From CAIXSC01 sp046349855 (GTDB lineage: Bacteria > Planctomycetota > Planctomycetia > Pirellulales > Pirellulaceae): a DNA stretch of 64,000 bases. The position numbers and the translations under genes were made by a program. Below, piece after piece: positions 25,863 through 35,791 of this stretch. The DNA lies in NCBI GenBank assembly GCA_046349855.1, contig JAXMBM010000020.1:44757-108756 (forward strand). The letters run 5' to 3'. The number at the start of each line of letters is the position of its first letter. Positions within the stretch are counted from its first letter, which is position 1. The notes under the pieces were generated by a model. It had not been told where the DNA came from and made no database searches. It worked only from the letters and a program-made list of their open reading frames with translations.

Positions 25863-28616
25863 ATGATGCGGTTGCTGCCACCGGCGGAAGCGTCCGGCAC
25901 CTTCCATCAGTTCGCCCGGCTCCAATCGCTCACCCAGTGGTGGCAATGGTTGCTGTTGGTCGGCGCGGTGCTGGCGATCGTGAGCTACGTCGCCTGGATG
26001 TATCGTCGCGACGCAGTCGAGCTGCGGCGCGGAGTGGCCGTGGGACTGGTGGTGCTGCGGCTGAGCGTGTTCCTCGGAATCCTGTTTTATTTCTTCGACC
26101 TGGAACGGCGGACGGAACGGAAGATCGTCAAAGATTCTCGCGTCATCGTGCTGGCCGATACGAGTCAGAGCATGGGGCTCCCCGATTCGACGGGCGGGAC
26201 GGGGGGACCGAGCCGCATCGATCGGCTGGCGCAGGAATTGGCCTCGGGCCAGCTGCTGGGCGACTTGCGCCGCGAGCACGAAGTGGTGGTCTATCGGTTT
26301 GACCAGCTGCCTCGGCCCGTCGAATTGGCCGTCTATCCCAAGGAAACCGGGCGCGCGGAAGGTGATCCGCGGGCGCAGGAAGTGGCCGAGCGGCAGTCGC
26401 AATTGTTCCAAAGTCGTGTGGTCGTGCTGGTGGCGCTGGTCTTCGTACTGGCGGCACTGACCTCCGCCGTCCTGGCGGCTCTGGGAATCGGGCAGTCGGC
26501 CGCGAGCGAATCTGGTTCGTGGCTCTGGCTGGTCGCGATCGTCGGAGGCCTGACGGCAGCCGTGACGCTGGCCGTTGCAACTTTGCGCGCCCCCGACGGT
26601 GACCTGCTGGTGACCGTGGGGTGGCGGCGAGATGCCGGACCGCGAACGGAACTTGTCGGGTCGCGGCGAGTCGCGGTCGAGCCGCGAACGGTCGATTGGC
26701 GTGCCGAACTCGGGCCGCGGGGGACCGAAACGCGACTGGCGGACGCCATCGAGTATCTCGTCAACAAGGAACGAGGCGGACCGCTGGCCGGGATTGTCGT
26801 TTTCAGTGATGGCGGGCGCAACGCCGGTCAACCTCTGGCCGTGGCGGTGGAGGCCGCGAAGAGCGCCGGGATTCCCGTGTACTGTGTGGGGCTGGGATCG
26901 GACCAGCGGCCGACGAATCTGCGCGTGGTCGATCTGGAAGTACCGGATCGAGTTTATCCGGGGGACAAGTTTCCTCTCACCGCCATCGTGCAGGGGACGG
27001 GGGTCGCCGGGCGGACGGTGAAGGTCGAGCTGCTGCAGACGGCAGGTACGGGTGGCGGCGGTGCGGCGCAGAAGATCGAAGAGCGAGCCGTGTTGCTGGG
27101 GGGGGACGGCGAACTGATGCCCGTGCGGTTCGAGGCGACGCCGGAAGCTCCGGGCAAAGTGACCTACCTGGTGCGGGCCAGCCTGGGAGCTCCCGACCAC
27201 GATCCCAAGGACAACGAGAAATCGGCTCGGGTCGAAGTGGTGGAGCGGAAGAGCCGAGTGCTGTTGATGGCCGGCGGGCCCTCGCGCGAGTACCAGTTCC
27301 TCAAGAACCTGCTGTATCGCGACAAGGACACCACGCTGCACGTGCTGTTGCAGTCGGGCACCGAAGGAATGTCGCAGGAATCTCACGAGCTGCTGTTCGA
27401 GTTTCCCGACACGGCCGAGGAACTGTTTGAATACGACTGTCTGGTGGCCTTCGATCCCGATTGGGAAAAGCTGGACGAAGCCCAGGCGGAATTGCTGGAA
27501 CGGTGGGTGGCCGAGGAAGGGGGCGGACTCGTGGTGGTGGCCGGTCCGGTGTTCACCCCGCAGTGGAGCAGCCGGCGTCCGGGCGACAAGGTGGCCGACG
27601 TCATCAAGGGACTCTACCCGGTGGTGTTCTACTACCAGGGAGCGGCCACGCTGAGTCTGGGGCGATTCGGCGGGGAAAAACCGTGGCAGCTGGAGTTTTC
27701 CCAGGATGGGCAGGATGCCGAGTTCCTCTGGCTGGGCGAGGATTCGCGGGCCAGCGAAGCGGCCTGGAGCTCCTTCGAGGGGGTGTTTGGCTACTATGCG
27801 GTGAAGGACCCCAAACCGGCCGCTCGGGTGTACGCTCGGTTCAGCGATCCCGACACGGCGCTGGACGGCGATCTGCCGATCTATCTGGCCGGGCATATCT
27901 ATGGCTCGGGCCGGGTCTTCTTCCAGGCCAGTGGCGAAATGTGGCGGATTCGGGCCGTCGATGAAAACTACTTCGACCAGTACTACACCAAGTTGCTCCG
28001 CTGGACTTCGCAGGGGCGGCTGTCGCGCGATTCGCGGCGCGGCGTGCTCCTGGTGGACAAGGATCGCGGGCTGCTGGGGGATCAGTTCGTGGTCCGGGCG
28101 ATGCTCCGCAATGCCCAGCTCCAGCCGCTGCTGGACCCGGAAGTCTCGGGCATCCTCGTGGCCCCCGATGGTAAGCGGTCGCCGCTCAAACTGAGGCAGC
28201 TCAAGGAAAGCACGCGCGGCGGGATGTTCGGCGGTGAGTTTACGGCGCTGCTGGAAGGGGACTATCGGATCGAACTCCGTCCGCCGGGCGGCGATGTCGA
28301 CGAACTGCTCAGTCGCGAGGTCAAGGTACGTGTGCCGGCACTGGAGATCGAGCGTCCCGAGCGGAACGACGCGCTGTTGCGCGAGTTGGCGGACAAAACG
28401 GGGGGAACCTACTACATTGGCCTCGACGGAGCCCTGAATCGCGATCGGCGGGGGACGGCGGTGACCCAGGCGATCGAGCCGCAGGATCAGACGTCGTTCC
28501 TGCCCGGGACGCCCGATCGGGATTTCGAGCGGCGGCTGATGGGGTGGCTCATGGGGTTGATCTGCGGAGTATTGTCATTGGAGTGGCTGATTCGTCGGCT
28601 CAACAAGCTGGCCTGA
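25863..28616 (+). CDS. Large VWA membrane protein with glutamine-amidotransferase-like domain
   Basis: 917 residues. Two membrane segments near the N-terminus (about 32-50 and 60-80) precede a VWA domain with MIDAS DTSQS (VIVLADTSQSMGLPD). That domain is interrupted by another pair of hydrophobic segments (about 178-225). The middle resembles the class I amidotransferase-like fold found in this family (SRVLLMAGGPSREYQFLKNL), without a clear catalytic Cys. The C-terminus has beta-domains and a last membrane helix (GWLMGLICGVLSLEWLI). It begins 42 bp after the broken BatA gene in the MoxR operon and probably works with it in the inner membrane. Confidence 0.82.
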   Translation: MMRLLPPAEASGTFHQFARLQSLTQWWQWLLLVGAVLAIVSYVAWMYRRDAVELRRGVAVGLVVLRLSVFLGILFYFFDLERRTERKIVKDSRVIVLADTSQSMGLPDSTGGTGGPSRIDRLAQELASGQLLGDLRREHEVVVYRFDQLPRPVELAVYPKETGRAEGDPRAQEVAERQSQLFQSRVVVLVALVFVLAALTSAVLAALGIGQSAASESGSWLWLVAIVGGLTAAVTLAVATLRAPDGDLLVTVGWRRDAGPRTELVGSRRVAVEPRTVDWRAELGPRGTETRLADAIEYLVNKERGGPLAGIVVFSDGGRNAGQPLAVAVEAAKSAGIPVYCVGLGSDQRPTNLRVVDLEVPDRVYPGDKFPLTAIVQGTGVAGRTVKVELLQTAGTGGGGAAQKIEERAVLLGGDGELMPVRFEATPEAPGKVTYLVRASLGAPDHDPKDNEKSARVEVVERKSRVLLMAGGPSREYQFLKNLLYRDKDTTLHVLLQSGTEGMSQESHELLFEFPDTAEELFEYDCLVAFDPDWEKLDEAQAELLERWVAEEGGGLVVVAGPVFTPQWSSRRPGDKVADVIKGLYPVVFYYQGAATLSLGRFGGEKPWQLEFSQDGQDAEFLWLGEDSRASEAAWSSFEGVFGYYAVKDPKPAARVYARFSDPDTALDGDLPIYLAGHIYGSGRVFFQASGEMWRIRAVDENYFDQYYTKLLRWTSQGRLSRDSRRGVLLVDKDRGLLGDQFVVRAMLRNAQLQPLLDPEVSGILVAPDGKRSPLKLRQLKESTRGGMFGGEFTALLEGDYRIELRPPGGDVDELLSREVKVRVPALEIERPERNDALLRELADKTGGTYYIGLDGALNRDRRGTAVTQAIEPQDQTSFLPGTPDRDFERRLMGWLMGLICGVLSLEWLIRRLNKLA

Positions 28617-28663
28617 GAACCCTGGCGGGATTCCAAGGTGGACTTGCAGCCGGACACAGCCCT

Positions 28664-28669
28664 ATAATC
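28664..28669 (+). promoter_or_regulatory. Candidate -10 element TATAAT
   Basis: A perfect TATAAT lies 67 bp before the next ATG, in the 119-bp gap after the VWA gene. No good -35 is found at 16-18 bp, so it is offered only as a possible internal operon promoter. Confidence 0.3.
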
Positions 28670-28735
28670 GTGCGGTAAACTTAGGTGTGAGTGGCGCTTA
28701 AGCCTTGCAGTGGTGGCGGGGCTGCGTCTTGAACC

Positions 28736-31177
28736 ATGACCTCAGCGCGGCCCAACCTGCAACTGGCACCGGAAATCCGTGCCACCCTCGTCGGGGTGCG
28801 CTGGCGGATTCGCGCCTATATTCTGCTGGAAGGGTTGCTCACCGCCCTGCTGTGGGTGGGAGTCGCCTTCTGGATCACCTTGGCGCTCGACTACCTGCCG
28901 ATCCTGGTGGGGGCCAGCGAACTGCCGCGGGGAGTTCGCGGAGTGTTGCTGGTCGGAACCGTGGCAGGGGCGGCGGGATGGATCTACTGGCTGGTGGTCA
29001 GGCGTCTGCTGGTGCGCTTGTCGGACCGCAGCATGGCCCTGCTGCTGGAACGCCGCTATCGGGACTTCGGCGACAGCCTGCTGACCGCCGTCGAAATGGC
29101 GGGGACGCCGGGGCACGCCGACATTTTTCACGAAGGCATGCTGGAACGCACCACGGCGGCAGCCGCCGGACGGATCACGCATGTCGGTCTGACCCCGCTG
29201 TTCAACTGGCGACCGCTGGCCTGGCGCGGAGTGGCCGTGCTGGCCCTGGTGCTCGGTTTTCTGGGGTTTGGCCTGTGGAGCAACGAGGCCTTCTCGCGGG
29301 CCGCCCATCGTCTGTGGTTGCTCGGGACCGAACCGTGGCCTCGCCGCTCGCAGATCGAAGTGGTGGGGATCGAGGTGCAGCGGTCGGATGCGGCGGCGGG
29401 AGACAGCGACGCTCCCGTCCTGCTGCCCTTCGTCAATGGACGGATCAAGGTCGCTCGGGGGGCGAGCTTCAACCTGCGAGTGCTGGCCGACGCCGGCAAG
29501 CCGGTGGTGCCGGAGATCTGTTCCATCCGCTACTGGACCACGGACGGGGAATTTGGGCTCGTGCGGATGAAGAAGATCGGTCGCGTGCGGGCCGAAGAGC
29601 AGGAGCGGGGAAAACGCAGCGTGCAGTGGTATGCGTTTGATGGCAAGCCGTTCAAGGGAATCCTCTCGTCACTGCAGTTCGACGTGCTGGGGAACGATCA
29701 TCGCGTCGGACAGTATGTGGTCGACGTGGTCGACAGTCCGGTGGTGGTCGAGACGCAGCTGGATTGCGTCTACCCGGACTATCTGGTGGATGAGGCCACG
29801 TCGTCTTGGCTCCCACGGACAATTGACTACTTGCCCTCGGGAACTCAGCTGCCGCGAGGAACTCGCCTGCTGATCCGCGGGACCGCCAACAAGCCGCTGC
29901 AGCGGGTGGTCGTAAGGAATCTGGATACTCAGGAAGAGACTCGAATCAACGTGACGGGCGACGACGAGTCCGCTCGGCGGTTCGAGTATCCGGTGGCCGG
30001 CCTGCTGGGCAATCTGTCGCTGGAAGTGATCCTGCTCGACCGCGATCAGGTGTTCACCGAGAAGCCGTTCCGCATCGCCGTGTCGGCCATTCCCGACGAT
30101 GCGCCGCGGGTCGAAACGCGGTTGGCGGGTATCGGTACGGCGGTCACCCCCGACGTCGTGGTTCCCACGCGCGGCAAGATTACCGACGACTACCAGGTGA
30201 AACGCTCGTGGATCGAAGTGCGCGTGGGAGAAGGAGAGCCACGCGAACAGCCACTCGATTTGTCGCCGGATGGTCAGCTCACGGCGGCCCTCGATTTCCG
30301 GGAATTGCGCAGTGGTGTTCCGCCCATGGAACTCAAGCCGCAGGACAAATTGCGGCTCCGCGTGGTGGCTCAGGACCAGTTTCGTCTGGGGGAAGAAGGT
30401 CCCAATCTGGGAATGGGCGAGTTGTATGAGCTGGATGTGGTACCGCCCGAAGAGTTACTGCGGCAGCTCGAAGGGCGGGAACTCGCGCTGCGGCGGCGGT
30501 TCGAGCAGATCATTGAGGAAGTCACCGAACTGCGCGATTCGTTGCTCCGTGTCAAAGTGGAACTGGCAGCGGCCGATCCGGCCGCCGAGGCCGCTCCTGC
30601 CGGAGGTGCCGGCGCGGGGAACGCGGGTGCCGCCAAGTCAGGTCCGGGAGCCGGTTCGACGGAAGCGGGCGCGGAGCCGGGTGAAGGGACGTCCGACGGG
30701 CTGACACCCGCTCAGCGGGCTCGCTCCCTGCGGATCCTGCGCGTCCAGCGAGCGCAGCAGCAGACGCAAAAGTCATCCCAGGAGGTGCTGGGGGTGGCCA
30801 TGAGTTTTGCGGAGATCCGGGAGGAACTGATCAATAATCGAGTAGACACCGAAGATCGCAAGGACCGCTTGCAGGAACAGATTGCGGAACCGTTGCAGCG
30901 CGTGGTGGCGGAGCGGTTTCCGGAACTGGAGCGGCGGCTGGCGATCCTCGATCAACGCTTCCAGGAGATGAGTGCGGCCGGCGACGAGTCGAGTGCGGCG
31001 GCGCAGGAAGCGGACACTCTGCTGGCGGAACTCCAGGCGGTCCTGCAGAACATGCTCGATCTGGAAACCTACAACGAACTGCTCGACATCGTCCGCGACC
31101 TGCTGAAGGAGCAGGCGGAGTTGCTCGAACGGACTCGACAACAGCAGAAGAAGCAGTTGCGTGACTTGAGTCAATAG
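28736..31177 (+). CDS. DUF4175-like membrane protein with coiled-coil C-terminus
   Basis: 813 residues. Two N-terminal membrane helices (about 24-45 and 64-85) and a third near 158-178 are followed by a large extracytoplasmic beta-rich region (residues 200-570). A low-complexity Ala/Gly/Glu linker lies at about 617-660. The C-terminus is a charged coiled coil (EEVTELRDSLLRVKVELAA, and later VAERFPELERRLAILDQRF). The layout is that of the DUF4175-type proteins that accompany planctomycete MoxR operons. It may form an envelope complex with the two coiled-coil proteins encoded next. No catalytic motif is visible. Confidence 0.7.
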   Translation: MTSARPNLQLAPEIRATLVGVRWRIRAYILLEGLLTALLWVGVAFWITLALDYLPILVGASELPRGVRGVLLVGTVAGAAGWIYWLVVRRLLVRLSDRSMALLLERRYRDFGDSLLTAVEMAGTPGHADIFHEGMLERTTAAAAGRITHVGLTPLFNWRPLAWRGVAVLALVLGFLGFGLWSNEAFSRAAHRLWLLGTEPWPRRSQIEVVGIEVQRSDAAAGDSDAPVLLPFVNGRIKVARGASFNLRVLADAGKPVVPEICSIRYWTTDGEFGLVRMKKIGRVRAEEQERGKRSVQWYAFDGKPFKGILSSLQFDVLGNDHRVGQYVVDVVDSPVVVETQLDCVYPDYLVDEATSSWLPRTIDYLPSGTQLPRGTRLLIRGTANKPLQRVVVRNLDTQEETRINVTGDDESARRFEYPVAGLLGNLSLEVILLDRDQVFTEKPFRIAVSAIPDDAPRVETRLAGIGTAVTPDVVVPTRGKITDDYQVKRSWIEVRVGEGEPREQPLDLSPDGQLTAALDFRELRSGVPPMELKPQDKLRLRVVAQDQFRLGEEGPNLGMGELYELDVVPPEELLRQLEGRELALRRRFEQIIEEVTELRDSLLRVKVELAAADPAAEAAPAGGAGAGNAGAAKSGPGAGSTEAGAEPGEGTSDGLTPAQRARSLRILRVQRAQQQTQKSSQEVLGVAMSFAEIREELINNRVDTEDRKDRLQEQIAEPLQRVVAERFPELERRLAILDQRFQEMSAAGDESSAAAQEADTLLAELQAVLQNMLDLETYNELLDIVRDLLKEQAELLERTRQQQKKQLRDLSQ

Positions 31178-31204
31178 ACGCGGGGAACCGCGGAGGAGGA
31201 TCGG

Positions 31205-33415
31205 ATGAGGGAAGCACGTGCCGAACTGCTGCGCTGCTGGGAGCGTTGGGACAGGGGCCTCGTCCGAGGGATCATGCTGCTGGTGTGGGGCTTGGCCGTG
31301 CTGGCAGGTCCTCCGGTGTTCGCTCAGCGCGGGGAAGGGGGGGACCCCACCGCCAAAGCGCCGCCCGCTCCCGCCAAACCCGCCGCAGAGAAACCCGCGG
31401 CAGAGAAGCCTGCGGCAGAGAAGCCTGCGGCAGAGAAGCCTGCGGCAGAGAAGCCTGCGGCAGAGAAGCCTGCGGCAGGGAAACCCGCGGCAGGGAAGCC
31501 CGCGGCAGAGCCGGCCAGTGGCACGCCGGAGCCGCGGGAAGTCGACGAGTTGGCACTGAAGCAGAGTCGCGTGGCGGACAAGTATGCGCGGCTGGAAGAG
31601 TTAATGGCGCGGATGGCCACGTTTGAAGCCGAGGCGAATCCGCGGCGCGCCGCACTGCTCAAACAAGCCCTGCAGGCGTCGAAAGAGCGGCTCACGCTCA
31701 CGCAGCTCAACAAGATTGTGCGGCTGCTGCAGGACAACCGGCTGAATCCGGCCATCGAAGGGCAGACCACGGCGCAGGCCGAATTGAAAGCGCTGCTGGA
31801 GCTGCTGCAGAGCGAGAATCGGGCGGAGCGTTTGAAGAGCGAGCAGGCGCGGATCCGCGAGTACATCAAGGAAGTCGAGCGTTTGATTCGGTTGGAGAAG
31901 AGCATCCAGGGACGGACGGAGGGGGGGGCCGACGAGCGGGAACTGGCGCAGGATCAGGATCAGATTGCTCAGCGAGCGGGGGATCTGGCGGAGAAGATCC
32001 GCCAGAACGAAGAAAGTCCGTCGTCCGGTTCGAACGAAAAGCGGCCTGCGGGTGAGGATCCCGCGAAACCTTCCGATGGCACACCTTCCGGAGAAAAGCC
32101 GGGTGAAAAACCCGCTGAAAAGCCCGGGGAAAAGCCGGCAGACAAGCCTGGTGAGAAACCCGGTGACAAACCGGGCGATAAGGCCGGCGACCAACCAGGC
32201 GAAAAGTCAGGCGATAAGCCGGGCGATAAACCGGGCGATAAACCGGGTGATAAACCGGGTGATAAACCGGGTGATAAGGCTGGCGACAAACCCGGTGAGA
32301 AGTCAGGCGACAAATCGGGCGACAAACCGGGAGACAAACCGGGAGACAAGGGCGCTGATAAGCCGGGTGACAAACCCAGCGGCAAGCCGGGGGAAAAGCC
32401 GGGAGACAAGGGCGCTGATAAGCCGGGTGACAAACCCAGCGGCAAGCCGGGGGAAAAGCCGGGCGAAAAGCCGGGGGAAAAACCGGGAGAGAAGTCGGCA
32501 GGGGAAGGGAAGCCGGGAGACGCGGGGGGAGAGGGCAAACCGTCCTCGCCGCCAGCCGGGGCGCCGCCTCAGGAAAACCCCGCGCGGCAGCGCATCGAAG
32601 CGGCTCAGCAGAAGATGAAGGACGCCGAGCGGCGGTTGGCCGAGGCCAAACGGAAGGAGGCGGTGGAGGAGCAGCAGCAGGCGCGGGAGGAACTGGAGAA
32701 GGCCAAGGCGGTGCTGGAGCAGATCCTGCGACAGATGCGGGAGGAGGAGCGGGAGCGGGTCCTGGCGGCGCTGGAAGGGCGGTTCCGCAAGATGCTGGAA
32801 GCCGAACTGAAGGTGTACGAGGGGACCAAGCGGCTCGATCAGATCCCCGTGGCGGAGCGGACCGATGATGTCCGCATTCTGTCCGGCCGGCTGTCGCTCG
32901 AACAACGCAAGATCATGGTCGACGCCGACAAGGCGCTGACGCTGCTGCTGGAAGAAGGTTCCTCGATCGCGTTGCCGGCGACGGTCGAGCAGGCGCGGGA
33001 CGACATGGAGCAGGTGTCCGATCGGCTCGAACGGACCGAGGTCGGTTCGATCACGCAGGGGGTCGAGGAGGATATCATTGCGGCCCTGGAGGAGATCATC
33101 GAAGCGCTGCAGAAAGCTCAGCAGGACCTGGAGCAGAAAAAGCAACAGCCGCCGCAGCAGCAGCAACAACAGCAACAGCAGGAGAATAACTCGCTGGTCG
33201 ATCAGCTCGCCGAGCTGAAAATGATCCGTTCGCTCCAGCTGCGCGTCAACAACCGCACACGTCGCTACGCCCGCCTGCTCGACGACGAAGACGATCCGGT
33301 GGGAACGGCGACTGACCAGGCGTTGCGGGAGGCGCTCACCAAGCTGGCCGACAAGCAGCTCGAGATTCAGCGCATCACGCGGGATATCGTGCTGGGGAAG
33401 AACCGCAAGGAATAA
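31205..33415 (+). CDS. Exported coiled-coil protein with AAEKP and KPGD/KPGE repeat regions
   Basis: 736 residues, with a strong GGAGGAGG-like ribosome site before the ATG and a signal peptide (LLVWGLAVLAGPPVFA-Q). The mature N-terminus carries about eight AAEKP units (residues 60-100). A helical coiled coil follows (about 115-255), then some 140 residues of four-residue KPGD/KPGE repeats (about 295-435). A long Glu/Lys/Gln coiled coil with a poly-Gln run (near 650) ends the protein. The KPG array should be extended and highly charged, like a cell-wall spacer. It is the sixth gene of the MoxR-type run; function unknown. Confidence 0.8.
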   Translation: MREARAELLRCWERWDRGLVRGIMLLVWGLAVLAGPPVFAQRGEGGDPTAKAPPAPAKPAAEKPAAEKPAAEKPAAEKPAAEKPAAEKPAAGKPAAGKPAAEPASGTPEPREVDELALKQSRVADKYARLEELMARMATFEAEANPRRAALLKQALQASKERLTLTQLNKIVRLLQDNRLNPAIEGQTTAQAELKALLELLQSENRAERLKSEQARIREYIKEVERLIRLEKSIQGRTEGGADERELAQDQDQIAQRAGDLAEKIRQNEESPSSGSNEKRPAGEDPAKPSDGTPSGEKPGEKPAEKPGEKPADKPGEKPGDKPGDKAGDQPGEKSGDKPGDKPGDKPGDKPGDKPGDKAGDKPGEKSGDKSGDKPGDKPGDKGADKPGDKPSGKPGEKPGDKGADKPGDKPSGKPGEKPGEKPGEKPGEKSAGEGKPGDAGGEGKPSSPPAGAPPQENPARQRIEAAQQKMKDAERRLAEAKRKEAVEEQQQAREELEKAKAVLEQILRQMREEERERVLAALEGRFRKMLEAELKVYEGTKRLDQIPVAERTDDVRILSGRLSLEQRKIMVDADKALTLLLEEGSSIALPATVEQARDDMEQVSDRLERTEVGSITQGVEEDIIAALEEIIEALQKAQQDLEQKKQQPPQQQQQQQQQENNSLVDQLAELKMIRSLQLRVNNRTRRYARLLDDEDDPVGTATDQALREALTKLADKQLEIQRITRDIVLGKNRKE
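31384..31509 (+). repeat. 15-bp tandem repeat (GCAGAGAAGCCTGCG)
   Basis: About eight head-to-tail 15-bp units, several identical, encoding the AAEKP array of the coiled-coil protein. Their uniformity suggests slippage or unequal exchange. Confidence 0.85.
32095..32505 (+). repeat. 12-bp repeat array with an exact 60-bp duplication
   Basis: About 34 units of a 12-bp motif (consensus GGCGAYAARCCG) encode KPGD/KPGE. Bases 32341-32400 and 32401-32460 are identical over 60 bp, so the array has grown recently by larger steps. Confidence 0.85.
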
Positions 33416-33465
33416 CCGTCCGTGTTCGATGGTCGAGCCGCAGGAACGAGTCGAGGAGCGCAATC

Positions 33466-34578
33466 ATGACGCGACGGGATGAACAACGGCAGGCGACGCG
33501 CGGCACCGAGCGAGTGGCGATCCGGAATCGCTGGCTCGGGTGGCTGGTGGTGGCGCTGCTGACGGTCGGGAGCGGGGGACCGGGCGCGGCCATCCTACGT
33601 GGGGAGGAGGAGCTGGGGAGGCGGTCGAGTTGGTCACCGCCGTCGGTCGCTCAGGTCCGTGGGGAACTCGATCAATGGCTGACCTCCCGGAAGGTGGATG
33701 ATCCCACGCGGCAGCGGGTGGCCGCCTTGTGGGCTCGGGCCGAGTCGCTGGAGGGGCCGGAGTTGCTGGATTGTGTGGTGGATAGTATCGCCGTGGTGCT
33801 GCCAGCGGCCGCCGAGCTGGTGGCGGCCGCGCAGCAGGAAACGGGGCCGGAATCGCTGCTCAAGTCGCCGCTGTGGGCGGATGCCGGTCTGCCGAGTGTC
33901 GTGCGGGACAATCTGCGGCTGTATGTGGCGCGGCGGCTGACACAGCAAGCCCTGTACGACGAAGCACTGGAAGTGCTCGGCGAAACCGAGCCGAATCAGG
34001 TGGCCGACCCGGCGTCGCTGCTGTTCTACCGCAGCGTGGCGTACCATCGGCTGCTGCAGAAGCAGCAATGCCTCCCCGTGCTCGCGCGGTTGCTCGAGAA
34101 CGAAGCGGCCGTCCCGCGGCGGTACTTGACGCTGGCGCGGCTGATGGATGCCGACATCCGTCCTCTGGAGCCCGACTCGCTCGACGAGATCGCTCGCCTG
34201 ATGGACGACGTGCAGCGCCGGCTGGACCTGGGGCGTGCCGGTCGCAAGGTTCGCGACGAGGAAGACGACGTCATCGCCAAGCTCGACAAGATGATCGAGA
34301 AGATCGAAGAGCAGCTGCAGCAGCAACAGCAGCAGCAGTCCGGGCAGGGGGGAGGGAGTCAGTCGTCGAGCCCGCGGTCGGACAGTACTCCGGGGGGAGT
34401 GAAAGGGCCGGGAAACGTCGACCCGCGGAACATCGGCGAACGCGCCGGCTGGGGCGACCTGCCTCCCAAGGAACGACAGGAGGTGCTGCAGCAGATCGGT
34501 AAGGATCTGCCGGCCCACTATCGCGAGACGATCGAAGAGTACTTCCGCAAACTGGCCCGCGACGGTCAGAAGAAATAG
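33466..34578 (+). CDS. Exported helical protein with coiled coil and Gln-rich stretch
   Basis: 370 residues. A basic N-terminus is followed by a hydrophobic signal or anchor segment (WLGWLVVALLTVGSG). The body is helical, TPR-like in places (LYDEALEVLGETEPNQVADP, then LLFYRSVAYHRLLQKQQCLP). A C-terminal helix (DDVIAKLDKMIEKIEEQL) runs into poly-Gln, then a Gly/Ser linker and ERAGWGDLPPKERQEVLQQ. The last segment is typical of proteins that end planctomycete MoxR operons. It follows the repeat protein by 50 bp. Role unknown, probably a partner of the preceding coiled-coil proteins. Confidence 0.75.
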   Translation: MTRRDEQRQATRGTERVAIRNRWLGWLVVALLTVGSGGPGAAILRGEEELGRRSSWSPPSVAQVRGELDQWLTSRKVDDPTRQRVAALWARAESLEGPELLDCVVDSIAVVLPAAAELVAAAQQETGPESLLKSPLWADAGLPSVVRDNLRLYVARRLTQQALYDEALEVLGETEPNQVADPASLLFYRSVAYHRLLQKQQCLPVLARLLENEAAVPRRYLTLARLMDADIRPLEPDSLDEIARLMDDVQRRLDLGRAGRKVRDEEDDVIAKLDKMIEKIEEQLQQQQQQQSGQGGGSQSSSPRSDSTPGGVKGPGNVDPRNIGERAGWGDLPPKERQEVLQQIGKDLPAHYRETIEEYFRKLARDGQKK

Positions 34579-34588
34579 GAGCCGGTGC

Positions 34589-35791
34589 ATGTGGAGTTCG
34601 ATCGCGCTGGTCTGGGTCGTCGTGGCGGCCGGTGAACTGGAGGTCAAGCCGCTGAGTGGGCCGGCCGTCACCGGTTCCCTCGTGGAATGGAATTCGCAAC
34701 AGCTCCGCCTGCGGACTCCGGACGGAGAACGTACCTGGGAAACAGGGCAGCTGCAGGCGGTCAAGCCGGTCCAACGTGGGGCGCCGGCGGAGGCTCAGGG
34801 GGACATCACGATCGAGCTGCTGGACGGGAGCCTGTTGCGGGCCGAAACGTATCTGGTCCGTGGCGGCAAGACATCGGGGACGCTGCGCGGTGGCCGACCG
34901 TATGAGTTTCGTACGCGGGCGGCCCGCGCGGTTCGGTTCCGCGGCCCCCAACCGGCACTCGACGAAGCCTGGGCAGCGCACCGGGCGGCCCGTGCTACCG
35001 GCGACCTGCTGGTGATTCGCAAGGCCGGCCAGGGGGCCGATCAGATCACGCTGGATGTGCAGCCCGGGATGCTGCATGACGTGACCGCCGAAACCGTGCA
35101 GTTTGAACTGGATGACGAACGGATTCCGGTCAAACGCGAACGCCTCGAGGGCTTGCTGTACTTTTCGCCCACCGACCGGGAACTCCCTGATCCGCTGTGC
35201 CGGGTCGAGGAAGTGGGCGGTTCGGTGTGGAATGTCAAATCACTGCGGCTCGACGGCCCGCAACTGGCACTCGACACAGTCGGCGGAATTCCCGTCAGCA
35301 TCCCGCTGGAGCGGCTGGTCACGGCCGATTTCTCGGCGGGGAACGCCGTTTTCCTCAGCGACCTCGACACCGAGAGTGCCGACTGGCGACCGTTCATCGA
35401 GTCGCGGGCCGAGTTGTTGGCCCGTTTCCATCAGCCGCGAAAGGACGAGGTCTCGGGAGGCGGGAAGCTGCTGACCGGTGGACAGGTGTTTGAGAAAGGA
35501 CTGGCGGTCCACAGCCGGACCGAATTGGTGTACCGCGTGCCGCGCGGTTTTCGCCGGTTCGAAGCCCGCGTCGGGATCGATGATCGAGTACGGGAACTGG
35601 GGGACGCGCGGCTGATCGTGAGCGGCGATGGCAAGCAACTGTGTGACGTCGCGGTCACGGGGCGCGAATCCCCGCAGGACGTATCGCTCGATGTCACCGG
35701 CGTCAAACGCCTGGTCGTGCTCGTCGATTTCGGCGGCAACGGCGATGCGGCGGATGCCGTGATCCTGGGGAATGCGAGGTTGACGAAATGA
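34589..35791 (+). CDS. Exported NPCBM/NEW2-domain protein
   Basis: 400 residues with a short signal-like N-terminus (SSIALVWVVVAA). The first half is beta-rich with repeats of the form LEVKPLSGPAVTGSLVEW. The C-terminal part (about 285-400) has the NPCBM hallmarks KGLAVHSRTELVYRVPRGFRR and FEARVGIDDRV, then LVVLVDFGGNGDAADAVILG. NPCBM modules bind carbohydrate and are common in planctomycete envelope proteins. The stop overlaps the HtrA-like start by 4 bp (ATGA), so translation is coupled to the protease gene. Confidence 0.85.
   Translation: MWSSIALVWVVVAAGELEVKPLSGPAVTGSLVEWNSQQLRLRTPDGERTWETGQLQAVKPVQRGAPAEAQGDITIELLDGSLLRAETYLVRGGKTSGTLRGGRPYEFRTRAARAVRFRGPQPALDEAWAAHRAARATGDLLVIRKAGQGADQITLDVQPGMLHDVTAETVQFELDDERIPVKRERLEGLLYFSPTDRELPDPLCRVEEVGGSVWNVKSLRLDGPQLALDTVGGIPVSIPLERLVTADFSAGNAVFLSDLDTESADWRPFIESRAELLARFHQPRKDEVSGGGKLLTGGQVFEKGLAVHSRTELVYRVPRGFRRFEARVGIDDRVRELGDARLIVSGDGKQLCDVAVTGRESPQDVSLDVTGVKRLVVLVDFGGNGDAADAVILGNARLTK

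Noticed and set aside
25836..27896. 686-codon minus-strand frame opposite the second VWA gene
   Set aside because: Shadow frame; the plus strand carries the MIDAS motif and membrane helices.
32095..32505. CRISPR-like short repeats
   Set aside because: Contiguous 12-bp units without spacers, in frame within a gene.
31969..32538. Minus-strand frame giving a collagen-like Pro/Gly/Ser/Leu repeat protein
   Set aside because: It is the reverse complement of the KPGD-coding array; the plus-strand gene has a signal peptide, a ribosome site and operon context.
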